Shown: positions 24,950-36,819 of the stretch, one piece after another
Layout of the letters: the number at the start of each line of letters is the position of its first letter
Position numbering within the stretch: position 1 is the stretch's first letter
NCBI GenBank assembly: GCA_947579665.1
Contig: OX388350.1
Location: 91,221,152 to 91,285,151, forward strand
DNA from: Sympetrum striolatum
Taxonomy: Eukaryota; Arthropoda; Insecta; Odonata; Libellulidae
DNA: 64,000 bases
Reading direction: 5' to 3'
Notes under the pieces: model-generated
Database searches by the model: none
The model's input: the letters and a program-made list of their open reading frames with translations, nothing else
What the model was told of the DNA's origin: nothing
Translations under genes and position numbers: made by a program

Positions 24950-25020
24950 ATAATGATAATAATAAAAAGACTTCATTAGGGCGAGATAGAGACTAGGAAG
25001 TCTCTTCTCACATTTAACCC
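24950..25020 (-). mobile_element. LINE/SINE 3' tail, copy 2: stem-loop plus (ATT)n
   Basis: On the minus strand it reads GGGTTAAATGTGAGAA, then the hairpin GAGACT-TCCT-AGTCTC, then TATCTCGCCCTAATGAAG and an (ATT)n-like tail. This is the same module as 62,981-63,050 and 42,641-42,705. Only the 3' end is recognisable, consistent with a very short 5'-truncated insertion. Confidence 0.65.
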
Positions 25021-25024
25021 TCAA

Positions 25025-28000
25025 TGCTATAAATAAAAGGAAAGCAATGACCAACGCGAATGAAACACACCTTTCGAATGTTGGAGCCCTCGTCATATTC
25101 GCCTTTCGATAACAGATTTCAGTGATGAAGGATATGATGGTGCAGGTTTATACATTTTAGAAATACTGAATGGGAATCAATATGTCCGCAACATTACCCC
25201 GTTCACTCTCTCTCTCCGAGTACTTACAATAGAGCCACGCAGAGTTACATATTAACATGATTTAGTTTCCCATTGTTAGATCGTTAGGACACCAAATGTG
25301 ACGACAGAGTGACGACAATGTGTGTGCAACAATTGAGGAATTCCTACTGGACATGGAGCGGATTTAGGGTCCCATCATAACAATCAATTATGCGACCAAC
25401 AATTCGTGATTGTTGTCGTAACCGGAGAGTTGTGCGACAATAACCCACGTTAAACAAGGAAAACTATCTCGCAGCAATTGTTTTTGTTCAGAAAATGAAA
25501 AGTAGGACAGTCCAGTTCCGACCCAATACACGAGTATGCGAATGTGTCATTATTTTCATTAATTAATTGGTATTATGCATGTATTATCCATCCTATTTTA
25601 CTTCTTTTTTGGTTGTGTGTTGTAATCTAAGTTGTATGCAGGCAAAAATTTAAATCTCCAATAGGAAATACCAAAGCGAGGAAGAACAATGATACATCCA
25701 AAGCACATGGCAAAAAAGTCAAAACACGTTTCACTTATGAAATTGGCGTAATATTGAATCTGTTAAAATGGCAACGAAGAGATTCTTTCGAAACAGACGC
25801 AAAAAATGAAAGTGGAACTTATCGTCATTCGAGTTATTACCTGAAACGGAATTGTATTACAAACCGAATTGACCTCATTTGCGATAGAAAATACGCAGAA
25901 AACAGCAGATTTCGCCACTCGCTTTTTCTAAAACAGGTGTTATTTATGCACATTTCAAACCTTCGATGGAACAGTTTCTCGAATCTACGGTGATTATCAA
26001 GTAACTTCTCATTCACTAAATTTTCAGTTAATCAAGCATATTTTCGAATCTGCTGCACACTTGGATGTTAAATCAAATATCGCGGAACGCTAAACAAAAC
26101 GCATGATTCAATTCAGACTCGTTTGAAGGGGGGATATGTGTAAAAAGTCAATGTTGCACCTTCAAATAGGACAATGATACCGGATGGATAAATATAGCAC
26201 ACACGAGGTCATACCTGTTTCACTATTACGCTTTATATTTTACTATGATAGAGTACATCTATGGAACCTGGAGAAGACCGCGTTCCCTTATAGAGAGCAC
26301 CACTCGCAATACGATTAATTTAGAAGAACACGAAATGAAATAAGTAAATAAAAAATAAACCAGCAACGAATACTCAAAAGATGCAAACGATTTTGTACCA
26401 TTTCGATCAAATAAGTCTTGCTTGAAATGCTCGCAAATGCCTTTTCAATATGATAAAATAAAGTCCTAAGATCTAGTTATTAATAAATAAATTGTTAAAG
26501 CCATAAGTGTTACTACTAAATAAATAGTTGGTTAATAAAATAACAATAATAACAATGAAATAAGGGTGCTAAAGGCAGGCAAACTCGTAAAAGTAACTGT
26601 TGAATTAATTCCAAGGCAAATAAAGTTGGGGCCAAACGTAAAAATTAGTAAAACAATAGCGTAAACATAAACAAAACAACAGCTAAGTAATGGAGTCACA
26701 GATCAACCAATCGAAGAGCAATGATTCGATATATTGCGTCACATATTGACAAATCGAACCCGATCGATATCTATCGAATTAAGGAATCCGTTGTTGACCT
26801 CAGGGTCCTTCTATGAATACAATGTGGAGGAATGGACAAAGAGATGAATAAAACAATGGCGATTAATGCCAACAGAGCGGAAATGGACAGCCAATGCATT
26901 ATTTGGAACTGTCCTTAGCGAAATCGGGAATGTTAAACAGAATAAATTAATGAAATTGTGAAGAATGTAATTTACGATCCATAGCAAGATTAACAGGAAA
27001 ACAAATATAAAAATAAGAAAATAATCGAAACGAAGACGGAAAATATTCATAAAACTAATTTAAACGTGAGATTAATAATCGAAAATGACATGTATTAGTT
27101 ATTCACAGATTTAGCGAAAATAAATATATTTTTCTATTCCATTAGAGAGAAAATAAGGCCCTCCCAAATAATGCATCGCCTTTCTTCTTTGAATACAGGG
27201 ATTTGAAATTGTGAGTCTATTATCTACTTACAAAGGAAAATGTGGGACTTGTTCCATTTTATTGAAAAATCTAATATTTGATTTATATTTTAAACTTTAC
27301 ATGAATTAAATTATCAAAGAATGATAGCAGTAAAAATGTATGTTTGTAAACGCGACTTTAAACGCTAAAACTATTAAAAAAATAGTGTATAAACAAAAAA
27401 TCGAAACATATTGAAGAGCGATTGTCAGCACAAACGAAAGTGAAGAATTACACCAGGAGGGCAGAAAGATGGAAAAAATATAAGACGGAAGACAAAAAAT
27501 AAATCTTTCATTCGTAAAAAACATCAATAAATCAAACTGAAAATTTGATGGGAGACTCAAAAAAGTTAGCCTTGGAAACGTCATTTTTTGTTTTGAATTC
27601 GCACCCTCTTTCGATAGCTAACATTGAATTGCACTTTCTAAAAACACCAACAGCCGAAAATATTCATTTTGTTTACTACAGCAACAGAAGACAACACTTT
27701 CAAGCTGCACAATTGACCTTTGACAGCAAAACAGACCTTTACAAATTTGTTAGGAAACTTTTAACACTAATTAAAGCAGCATTCACAAACTCAACACTTA
27801 ACATCGATTTCATTGGCTAATCGATAGTATCACGATGCGAAATGTGATTGGTGGAATTGGGATAGGAAAGTGAATAAATGCTTTAGTGACGGTGAAGAAA
27901 GTTGGTCCTCTGAAATTACAGGAAAACCTGTCCTCTGCAACAGCTACTTCGATTTCTGCGGTTCCATAGCCCCGCGAACATTCGTGTGCAAAATTGATGT

Positions 28001-28326
28001 TTAACAATTAAGTTTGCAAGACGATGTATTCATTTTCATTAATGTTCAATGTGACGAAGCGCAGGACAAGCGAAGCAAATTACTGCATCAACTTAAATGA
28101 CAATCAGTGATTAATCTTCATGACTTGCTGCAGAAGATACTCCAACGTCGCGAAGCGTTGAAAAATAGTGGACGAACCACTTTAAAAAAATAATGGTTCA
28201 CTCGGTTCAAACAACCAACCATTCCAAGTATTTTTAAATATTTTCTCTAGTATGTACTTTATCGAATCTTAAAAATAGAAACTTCATCACTGTACAAAAT
28301 AAACAATGCCGCAGTTCGTGGGCTTA
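25025..28326. other. AT-rich stretch without recognisable genes
   Basis: Open frames of up to 92 codons occur on both strands but none carries a motif I know. The 91-codon plus-strand frame at 27,545-27,820 looks the most protein-like in composition. It overlaps no other identifiable feature and I cannot assign it. Confidence 0.4.
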
Positions 28327-28328
28327 TA

Positions 28329-28351
28329 CAGGTATCCCTCGCCAACCGCGG
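28329..28351 (+). repeat. Left terminal inverted repeat of the Tigger-like element
   Basis: Begins CAGGTATCCCTCGCC directly after the TA target site. It matches the right end with two mismatches. A further CCGCGGTTGGCGAA lies just inside, at about 28,373-28,386. Confidence 0.9.
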
Positions 28352-28807
28352 GGGTTAGGGAATCGAAAGAGCCCGCGGTTGGCGAAGCATTACGTATATG
28401 AGAAATCAAGGGTTAGGTTTTGTGAGCAAAAATATAGGGAGAAAAAATTAGTACAAAATAGTTTTCCCTGTTAATAACATGTTTATATTTCTAAGATATT
28501 ATTCCTCTTTAATTTTGGCCGCATTTTTATCCCAAACGCGCCGATAACTTCCGAGAAAAATGATCAGCTCCCTCTGCATCGGAAATTTTTGCTCTAACGG
28601 AATCGCGCTAGTCTGCAACACAAATTTTACATTTACGAAGTAATTTCCCAGCTTAAATACGTTTATGCCCTGAATTATTAACTGATAATATTTAAATAGT
28701 CAACATTTATCAATAAAGAATAATTTATTGAAAATATCATTTCACTTACTTGGACTGCCTTGAATAATCAATGATCTGTGTCTGTTGTGTCAGTTACGGT
28801 ACTCGAA

Positions 28808-30465
28808 TCACTCTCTCTCAGCACTTTCTGATTCGGCGTCTCCTATTTTACTATAGAATGATATGATAGTTGGCTGGCTCAGTTTTTTCGTTAGATTCTT
28901 CCTCAGTTCTTTGTAAGGTTGCAGCAACTCCTCTAATATTCTTTTGAAAATCAAGCTACTGTCCATTTTTGGTCCACGTCAATAAATCTGACAAATTTGA
29001 GGCCATATTAACGATTTTGTTGACATTAGCCAATGTAATTTCTGTTGAAGGTTAATCTTCTTCGTCCTCTTCCTCAGCCGAGTCCTGCTTGTCGATGAGC
29101 TGCTCCAGATCCTCCTCTCTCAACTCTTCATTGCTTGCATTTAAAAGTTCTTCAACATATTTTAGCTGCATGTCTTCTAGCCCTTCCCATTTCAGTTGCC
29201 TTCCATGTGAAACGATAAGATTTAGTTCATAGACAAGTTTAAGAAATTCTTTAAAATCAATGACTGCCTACGGCCAGAGTTTCCGCCAACATGGATTCGA
29301 TGGTTTAATCTCGTGTAGTGATTCTATAATTATATTTATGCTGTCGGCATTATTGAATTTTTTCCAACAATCAGTTACAGAGAGAGAGAGTTGTTTTTCT
29401 CTATCATTTATAACAACAAAAAGAAGGTAGGCCGAATATAATAACTCTTGAAGGTAGCAATGTTACCCTGATCTAGAGGCTGGAGGAGTGATGTGGTGTT
29501 AGGTGGAAGGAAGTGGGAGGTTAAGTGAGCAGATTTAAGTTCCTGAGGATGGCCTGGGGCATTAACCAAAACGAGAAGAACTTTAAAAGGCAATTCTTTT
29601 GATGATATATATTTCTTAACTTCGGGAACAAAACAATTGTTAAACCAGTCCATGAAGATATTTCGACTCACCCAAGCCTTTCGGTTGGACCGCCAAAACA
29701 CTGGAAGATTATTTTTAATTTTCCCTGACAGAGCTCGCGGGTTCTGCGAGCGTTAAATTAGCATAGGCTTCACTTTGGAATCGCCTGCTGCATTGGAGCA
29801 TAGAAGAAGCGTGACTCGGTCTTTGCTAACCTTAAATCCCGGAGCATTTCTTTCAGACTTGGAGATAAAAGTCCGGGAAGGCATTCTCTCCCAGAAGGGT
29901 CCGGTTTCATTGGCACTAAACACTTGCATTTAATAAGCTGCATATACAAATTGGGAAACTCTTTCGCAGCTTAGTGGTCCGCAGATGCAATTTCACTGGA
30001 AATCTTCACAATATATAGGTTATGTCTTTTTCTTAAAATTCTCAAACCAGCCCTAACTTGAATTGTTTTTCGGCACTGCTTTTACCTGAAGAAGCGAAAT
30101 GTTTATATAATCGCAAGGCTTATTCTCGGATAATTAAGGTGCTTAACGGCACTCTGTTTTATGTCAGCGATTCAATCCATATATTCAGAGCCTTTTCTGT
30201 CTTTTGACGTTACTATTTCGTGGCACGTAGAACACTTTAAAACTTGCGCTAGTTCCACTCTGAGCACTAGTTCTGATCGACGGCTCACTTTTTTAATCGT
30301 CCTAATAGTGGACTCATTCACTTCCATCGATCTGGCAACTGATGCATAGGATTCTCCGCGGGCAAGTCTTTTGAGAACTTCTAAATTCTTATGGAGTGTA
30401 ATTACTCGTCTTGCACGTTTGGCGACAATACTTTTCTCCTATCTTGATTTACGCTTCGTATCCAT
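28808..30465 (-). pseudogene. Tigger-like transposase pseudogene (HTH + DDE domain)
   Basis: Read on the minus strand it starts MDTKRKSR (ATG at 30,463-30,465) and is interrupted at once by a stop (30,439-30,441). A Psq/CENP-B-type helix-turn-helix follows at about 30,280-30,390 (LEVLKRLARGES, then NESTIRTIKK). The middle is frameshifted. The DDE core is readable: first Asp region VFSANETG with Asn in place of Asp (29,909-29,911); an in-frame stop at 29,753-29,755; NPRALSGK; VFWRSNRKAW; second Asp region LLVLVNAPGH with Val for Asp (29,564-29,566); third region LLQPLDQG with Asp kept (29,471-29,473). A shifted frame then carries CWRKLWP and an acidic EELREEDLEQL stretch, and the end is PTIISFY before a stop near 28,808. 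About 550 codons is the usual Tigger length. Two of three catalytic residues are lost, so it cannot transpose itself. The family call is firm. Confidence 0.92.
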
Positions 30466-31318
30466 CACAGCTCATAAAAAAAGGAAAATTCGCCAAATAT
30501 TGAGACGTCTTCAGTACACGCAACTAAACTTCTCCGACAACTCAACTAATCCGACTAACAATAAGTTCGAATTAGGGTTTACTCTACGGGAAAAAATGAC
30601 AATGTAATCATTTTCTAAAGCCTCGGCTGTCCACACCGTTGAAGAGAGCAGTCAGAATAATTACCCTCCCATGATGACCGATGAGATGCCCAAGTTCATA
30701 GACGCATATGAAGCCCTTTCAGGAATAACATCATAAACTTTTCTAAAAAGTTGAGGATATACACAGAGCAAAGACATTTCAAAGAAGTGCCTCTGTGTAA
30801 GAAGTAACTTCCTCAAGATGCAAACGACGCGCTTCAGCTGTATAGGAAGATATCCGTTCCGTTTATGGAAACATTTGGCTCCCAATAGAAACCTAATTGA
30901 AAGGAAAACACCTAAGCTAATGCATTTTATCAGAAAATACTATTAATGAAAGAAAATCATGTAATAGCTGGTATAAATCCGCGATGAATCTTAATTCGAA
31001 TAAGAAACAAAATAATTTGGAATGAGGTGTTTCCGCGGTACGGTAAAATTTTGAGTTGCGGTAGGAATTGTTAAGTAATAATTTTATTATTCGAAGAGAA
31101 ATTCTAAAAATGGCCGCATAAGCTTATCGAGTGAAATTAATTCTGATTCCGAACTCGGCGAAGCTTAGTAAAATATTGGGAACCAGCTATACTTATTTAC
31201 ATTGCGGACTCGAGTTGGTTGACTCGTAGAGCGCGGTTGACAAGGGAAACACCCGCGGTTGAGAAGACTGGGTATCAAAAAATTAACCGCGGATACTCAA
31301 GGGCCGCGGTTGGCGAAA

Positions 31319-31341
31319 CCGCGGTTGACGAGGGATGCCTG
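31319..31341 (-). repeat. Right terminal inverted repeat of the Tigger-like element
   Basis: The reverse complement begins CAGGCATCCCTCGTCAACCG and is followed by TA outward. CCGCGGTT motifs at about 31,253, 31,304 and 31,319 form a subterminal cluster, so this end is denser in the motif than the left. Confidence 0.9.
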
Positions 31342-31344
31342 TAC

Positions 31345-34055
31345 TTAAGCCGTGTTTACACCTTAGCAACAGGGTTGGGGCGGCTCGAGTTCTGTACATG
31401 ACTGGTAGGTTCGCTGCAGTCGACTCGTATACTTTACGGTATATAAGAGAATAAAACTCACTTTGTAATTTATTCAGGAGAAGAAAGAATATTTGATTCC
31501 TTAAATACTCTTTCAGGAGGGTGTAATAGGAGGGGTTGAGGAAGAGGGTGAATGAATAGTTGTGAAGGGGGAAGTTTAGAGGGGAAGTAAAGGTTTCAGC
31601 CGAGTAAAGGGTAGACAATTATGGAGTAACTGAACGGAATCTCGAAAGATTTTTGGAATTTTCAGCAGTATATTAATATTTCAGAGACACTCCTTTCCAA
31701 GAAAAATTCGATTTACAAATCAATCAATAGACAATCAAAAATCGAACTAAACATTTCACAAATCTACATTTGGCGTTTATTTACAACCAAATCGATAGAT
31801 GGCAGTATCGCTGGTTCGACTGAGGAGGTCGTGGAAGAAGGCACTAAACAAAAGGAGTTTGCTCTTCATTCCGTCTCTTTCAACACGATCCATCCCACTC
31901 TCGACAGTGCTCTCTCAAGAGTGGGCGGGGAAGACACCCAAGAGCTTCACAAGTCACGATCACGGATCTTCTTCATACGCCCAAAAACATTGTCTGAATA
32001 TGCGAATCATGAAAATAGAGAAGTCATTTCTTAAAATAAATTTATTTTGCACACTCCCTAGGATTTCGAAATTTTCACTTTTTATTTAACAGGATTGTCC
32101 AAATCTAATGCTCTTTCAAAAGTAAACAAGTGATTATTTTCCACTATTTAGTCTTTCAATTGTGGAAAAAGCTTAAGTGAGCCACTACTTTTTTAGACCT
32201 GCCCAGACGAATCTAATTCCCTGTCATTGTCACTGCCGTTGACAGACAAAAGGACATCAATCGAAACGTAACTCAAATATTCCAAGGCGAAAGAAGATTA
32301 TAAGAAAAATAGAAAGTCCGAACGTGTATTTATGTTCGCCTAAAACTCAAAACGTTGCACAGAATACAAAACTAAAAAATTCAGCAAATCTCATTCGTGC
32401 GCAGATAATACACTACTTGTATCTAATAACCTCTAGTTCGACCCCCGGAAGAATCAAAGTGTTTTCCACAAGAAACGCCATTTTTATGTTTTTCAGGATT
32501 TGTAGCTTTTTCAAAATTAAATTCAAAAGGAATGTTGTGTAAAAGTCGAGATAAGCACCGAAAAAAGGAAAATTGAATGAAGACTCTCATTTTTGACTTG
32601 GAATGCGCCTTTTTCAATCATAAATTGCTATAATTTCGATAAAAAATTAAAACTTGGACGTTTGAAACAGTCCCATGGACGACCAAGCCTGGATTTTCCT
32701 CTTTGGTATAAAATGAGAGCCCAATGAAAATCAATGAAACACAATCTGGAATTTGGTTTGGCACTAACGATAGATAATTCGTAGACTTACATCCATGTGC
32801 GCCTATCAGTCGTACCGACGGTGTAAATGTTGATCAAGGAGGAGCAAAGCTAACAGCAGAAAAGGAAATTGCTTTAGGATTTATAGCAATTATGCGTACA
32901 TTATTATACATACGTCAAATACATACATACGGAGATCAAGACAAACATCATAGGGAAATTCTTGTAGTTTATTACTCTTTTATAGTTTCCTATATTAATT
33001 AAGGAATTAGGGCTCAAAATTGCAAGATCTTGGACAAAATACAATGGTTTCTAAAATTAATAATTATTTAAATAGAAAATCTTCGTAAGATACTGCGATT
33101 TAATGGGCACTTTCCAGATACTTCCATTATAAAGAACAAAAGGTTCTCCTCTGAAGAAACAAGACTGCTGCATGCCTTTCACTTTGAAAATCATAGAACA
33201 GTTCAGCTAAACGGTGTAAAGATACTAACTAAAACAGATTTTACTGGAATTTAATAATTCATTTACTAGGCTATTCAAATTCAATTTTTGCATTTAATTT
33301 TGTAACGTCGTTGTACTACCTAACTTTCATTTCTACTAACTTTTTTACTTGCGATTAAAATTGATCATATTTTATACGATAGTGACGAATGACACGGAAT
33401 TTCCAAGTTTACTGCGAAAACTATACTGAAATCCTCGAACATGACACACAATAAGTTGGCAATTAGCAATTATACTTTAACGAAAGACTAGCGAGTTCAT
33501 ATTGCTCTTACGGACGAGCCCTTGCTTACGTTATGACATCAATGATGGGCTAAACATTACGCGAATAAGAATTACCAACGGCATAATGATAGGCATTCAT
33601 TCACTTTTATAAAGGAAGATCGTGAAAAATATGACTGTTAGAGCTCTGTGTGCCAATAAAATCTCTCACGTTCTTCTCTGACCAATCGCACGATTCCAAA
33701 ACAAAGTTCTTATTATAAATATGATGCGATCAAAAGTTCTTTTCCACAGTGTTACCCTCTTGACCACTTGAGATCAGCCAATTGAGGGAGATTTAAGACC
33801 AATCCTAAGCAGCCTAAATGTGACATAACCGAAGCAGCTTTCTAAGTCTTCGGTTCACAGAGTTGAATAATTCAAAGAAGTTACGCTCCGATAGCATGGA
33901 TTACGCTCAGTTACCCTCCAAACTCAGATGAGCACGAAGTATGTCACACTCCAGAGATACAGGAACAATCTCGGTCGATACATCATAGAAAAGCGATCAC
34001 GTGATGTCATTTGAAATACTTTAGGCTCAAATGAACAGTTGCAATGTAACTGCAG
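31345..34055. other. AT-rich stretch without recognisable genes
   Basis: Overlapping open frames at 31,799-32,089 (96 codons) and elsewhere carry no known motif. No repeat or RNA feature was seen. Confidence 0.4.
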
Positions 34056-34059
34056 CTGG

Positions 34060-34316
34060 TAATAATAATAATAATAATAATAATCCGTCTTTCTTTTTTG
34101 GGCGAATTTTAGCCTAGGAAGGCTATTCCTCCAATTAACCCCTTTTATTAATTTTATTCATTTTTTTTTTGCATTTTATTTTTATTAATATCACACACAC
34201 AACATGCACAGACAACCATTCCCTAATCGGAAAAATCCGATTAGCCGGGACTCGAACCCGGGACCGTGAGGTTGGAGCGTTAACGCGCTAGAACGTTAAC
34301 CACTCCGCCACCAAAT
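34060..34316 (-). repeat. tRNA-derived SINE (family 3) with LINE-type 3' tail
   Basis: On the minus strand the head is GGTGGCGGAGTGGTTAACGT (A box), with B box GGTTCGAGTCC in a good T arm (CCCGG/CCGGG). A second inverted pair (CTAATCGGA/TCCGATTAG) follows, then an AT-rich body. The 3' end is a hairpin TAGCCT-TCCT-AGGCTA, TTCGCCC and an (ATT)n tail of about eight units (34,060-34,084). The long insert between A and B boxes resembles a tRNA-Ser or tRNA-Leu type head. The tail matches the LINE ends at 62,981, 24,950 and 42,641. No clear target duplication. Confidence 0.8.
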
Positions 34317-35130
34317 AGTGAAGTTATTGAGGATTCTGCTGATATATTTTAGACAAAAAAATAATATTATTGGACCAGCTGATCAGCATTTATGAATAAA
34401 TAAATAAATAAATTAATTAATTAATATATATATATATATATCTGGAAGAATCTCCAGAAAATCTCCCCAGATTCTTCAGAAAATTTCAGATATCTTCAGA
34501 AAACATGTCGAGAAATGACGAAATGTCGGAAACTTTTCAGACCACCCACGTATATATAGACTCTTTGCGGTAAAATGTTTTATAGATATTACAAGCATAG
34601 AAATAATTATCAGACGATTTCTCGTTAGAAATGCTCTGAATTCTAATTAGATTGTGTTTTCACACCTTTTGGAAGCTAATGGAATAAATCAGCTTCACTG
34701 ATACAGGTCGTCCGGCGCGTGGCAGGGGGTGAACTTTAGACAAATCGGAGATAACGAAGGAAATCAGTAATTAGACACGATATGACCTCATTTCGAGTAA
34801 TAATTATTAAAATTAATCGCAGTTCGAAACCAGAGCGATGCAAAGCGACGTAAGAAAGGACATCGCCGAGATAAAATCGAAAGCCTTTTCAAACAAAACA
34901 CATCAATAATAGATCTCCGACCTCAAACAAGGCGCGCCTGATGTCTTTCACATGTCCTTGATAAGTGCAGCTATCGGTGAGTGAGTACGTTGTATTATCA
35001 GCAAAATGCTGGCTTAGATACTTCGAAAAATTATAAAGCTATTATATATACTTCAGGCTGACGATGCAGACAGAGTAATGTCATGATTGGATTCTCAACA
35101 CATCCACAATCATACAAACCAAAATATTTA
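34317..35130. other. Microsatellites, otherwise nothing recognisable
   Basis: (AAAT)n/(TTAA)n and (TA)9 simple sequence at about 34,393-34,441, then a short run of near-repeats of CAGAAAATNTC (34,450-34,505). The rest is featureless. Confidence 0.5.
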
Positions 35131-35132
35131 GA

Positions 35133-35163
35133 GAGGGAATGAAGTACACAAGATGAGGAGTGT
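35133..35163 (+). repeat. Short dispersed GAGGAGTGAGG repeat, copy h (diverged)
   Basis: GGGAATGAAGTACACAAGAT followed by GAGGAGTG. The right half matches the consensus; the left half is changed. Confidence 0.35.
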
Positions 35164-35194
35164 CAATGATATATAATATTTTATAATTCTCACA

Positions 35195-35905
35195 AGCTTG
35201 CTCTTGAGAACATAGGTTTTTTCGCCTAATTTCTCATAAATTTAACATGGCTTTAGACGCATCTCATTGGAACTACAACCCTTGGATACAAGACGTGACC
35301 ACTCGGGCATCATTTTTCTTTATAAAATTCTAAATAATATGATGGATTCATGTGAAATTACAGACATGCTTTCGTGTTCCTCAAAAGAACACAAGGAATA
35401 ACTTAATATTTATAACCAAGCATACAAAAAGGAAATATTCTCACAATTCATCTATACTTAAAGCAATGAGAAACTGTAATTTATTGTGTGATAAAATTGA
35501 TATACATAATATTAGTCTTGAATCATTAAAAATAAAACTGAGAGTTTGTGATATTAATTGATGTTTTTTTCTCTTAAACTTTGTATTTCTTATGGGTAAG
35601 ATTATTCTCTTGGTGATGACTATGAATTAAACTTGTATGTATTATTATTTTTTTATTATGATTCGTTAAATTTATACTCCCATTCTTTTTATGTCACTTA
35701 TTTTATATGCTTATATTTCTACATCCTGTAAAATAATTTTGTGCGCATCATATACTAAATTGCTTTGTAACAATCTTATATTTGTCAATAGCTTTTTACA
35801 ACTAATGTAACTTTTATATACTTATCTGTATTTTACTTTTTGTTTTCAATGTTTACATATATATATTAGGATTCTTAAACTGTAAACGGGTTAAAAACCC
35901 GTAAT
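35195..35905 (+). mobile_element. 5'-truncated LINE (jockey-like), C-terminus and 3' UTR
   Basis: A broken ORF2 C-terminus (35,195-35,561) runs into a T-rich 3' UTR. The UTR ends in a perfect hairpin, ACGGGTT-AAA-AACCCGT (35,886-35,902), followed directly by AATAAAC. No target duplication is evident. The family differs from the one at 228-717 in protein and in hairpin sequence. Confidence 0.72.
35200..35561 (+). pseudogene. LINE ORF2 C-terminal fragment, multiple frameshifts
   Basis: Three frames piece together the usual order of an arthropod LINE C-terminus. A frame with RFFRLISHKFN (about 35,214-35,250) comes first. Then LELQPLDTRRDHSGIIFLYK and ILNNMMDS (about 35,270-35,350). Then FRVPQKNTRNNL, KRKYSHNSSILKAMRNCN and KIDIHNISLESLK (about 35,370-35,545), with a stop at 35,559-35,561. 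Family members typically show a LESR(R)...FLYK.LNN motif, a VP...TR.N motif and a final DI(F/H) motif, all recognisable here. The reverse-transcriptase palm is absent. It is non-functional and appears moderately old. Confidence 0.7.
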
Positions 35906-35909
35906 AAAC

Positions 35910-36735
35910 ATTCTTATATCCTCAGGGTGGTAATAGAGGCCTTTTGAATAGCACTTTTCGTAACATTCTTTAGAGGAAATATCTCGATCAATGTCTTCAC
36001 CTTATTGGCTATCGCATCATCACAACCATGATCAAGACTGAAACAAAAGTAAATTGAAGTTACATTTTTAAACGAGATATACAAAATATTCAATTCATCA
36101 TGACTTGGTTGCTGTTTCCCATTTGATGACAAAGCATGAAATACATGCAATACCTCGACAAAAAACAACTCGTTTTTCTTAATAATTAAGGCAGTCACTG
36201 TTTTCCATATTTTACACACGGATATTTTGAGCCAGCATAAGAACGCGTTTACCTTTCAAAACATTCGTAATCCGTGTTCGAAAAGCAGCGGAATAAATTT
36301 CCATAAAGAAAAGAAGTCACTTGTTTTCCTTGTCACGAACCCGAGAAGATCAGAAACATCACTTTTATTGTCCTAAAATAAACTCATTCAAATTATATGC
36401 TACCTATCCATGCAGGTTCGGCAATTCAATTGCCAGTTCTGTTAGAAAAAAATCGTTATTTATATAAAAAATAATATTCGCAATAAAAATATTTTGCTGT
36501 AAAGGGTGAAGTCAGGATTTTAAATAACAATTAAACTTGTATATGTAAAATGAACTTCGTCAGGTGCGTATTGCAATTTTAATCATCATTGATTATAAAT
36601 AAATCACGTCCAATGACTGGATCCGCCCGGGGATTCCCGTGTGACGGCAGTTCCGAGGTTATTTCCCGGTTCCACGGATTCGGACTAACAGTGAATACAA
36701 GGCATAATGCTTTCATTAGTATCCGGAGGAAATTG
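35910..36735. other. No recognisable feature
   Basis: AT-rich. A 101-codon minus-strand frame (35,914-36,219) has no motif known to me. Confidence 0.4.
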
Positions 36736-36737
36736 TA

Positions 36738-36814
36738 CACTCCTGGCCAAAATTAACGCAACACCTCCCTAGCGATCCTTACGGCCGGTGCTGCGTTAAT
36801 TTTGGCCAGGACTG
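36738..36814. mobile_element. 77-bp Tc1/mariner-type MITE
   Basis: Ends CACTCCTGGCCAAAATTAAC and, inverted, CAGTCCTGGCCAAAATTAAC. The terminal inverted repeats run about 28 bp with one substitution and one indel, leaving only about 20 bp between them. TA flanks both sides (36,736-36,737; 36,815-36,816). The CAGTxCTGGCCAAAATTA end is typical of Tc1-like elements. It has no coding capacity and would be moved only by a transposase supplied elsewhere. Confidence 0.88.
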
Positions 36815-36819
36815 TACAT

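Larger units (their letters stand above)
28329..31341 (-). mobile_element. Tigger/pogo-type DNA transposon, full length, inactive
   Basis: A 3,013-bp element bounded by 23-bp terminal inverted repeats (CAGGTATCCCTCGCCAACCG on the left, CAGGCATCCCTCGTCAACCG read inward from the right; 21 of 23 match). TA dinucleotides flank it at 28,327-28,328 and 31,342-31,343, the target duplication of the Tc1/mariner superfamily. Inside on the minus strand is a degenerate transposase with an N-terminal helix-turn-helix and a DDE domain. The length is close to that of complete Tigger-like elements. Motif CCGCGGTT recurs near both ends and may mark transposase binding sites. Confidence 0.92.

Noticed and set aside
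34240..34316. tRNA-Ser or tRNA-Leu gene on the minus strand
   Set aside because: The tRNA-like part continues into a SINE body with an (ATT)n tail. No clean acceptor stem closes it.
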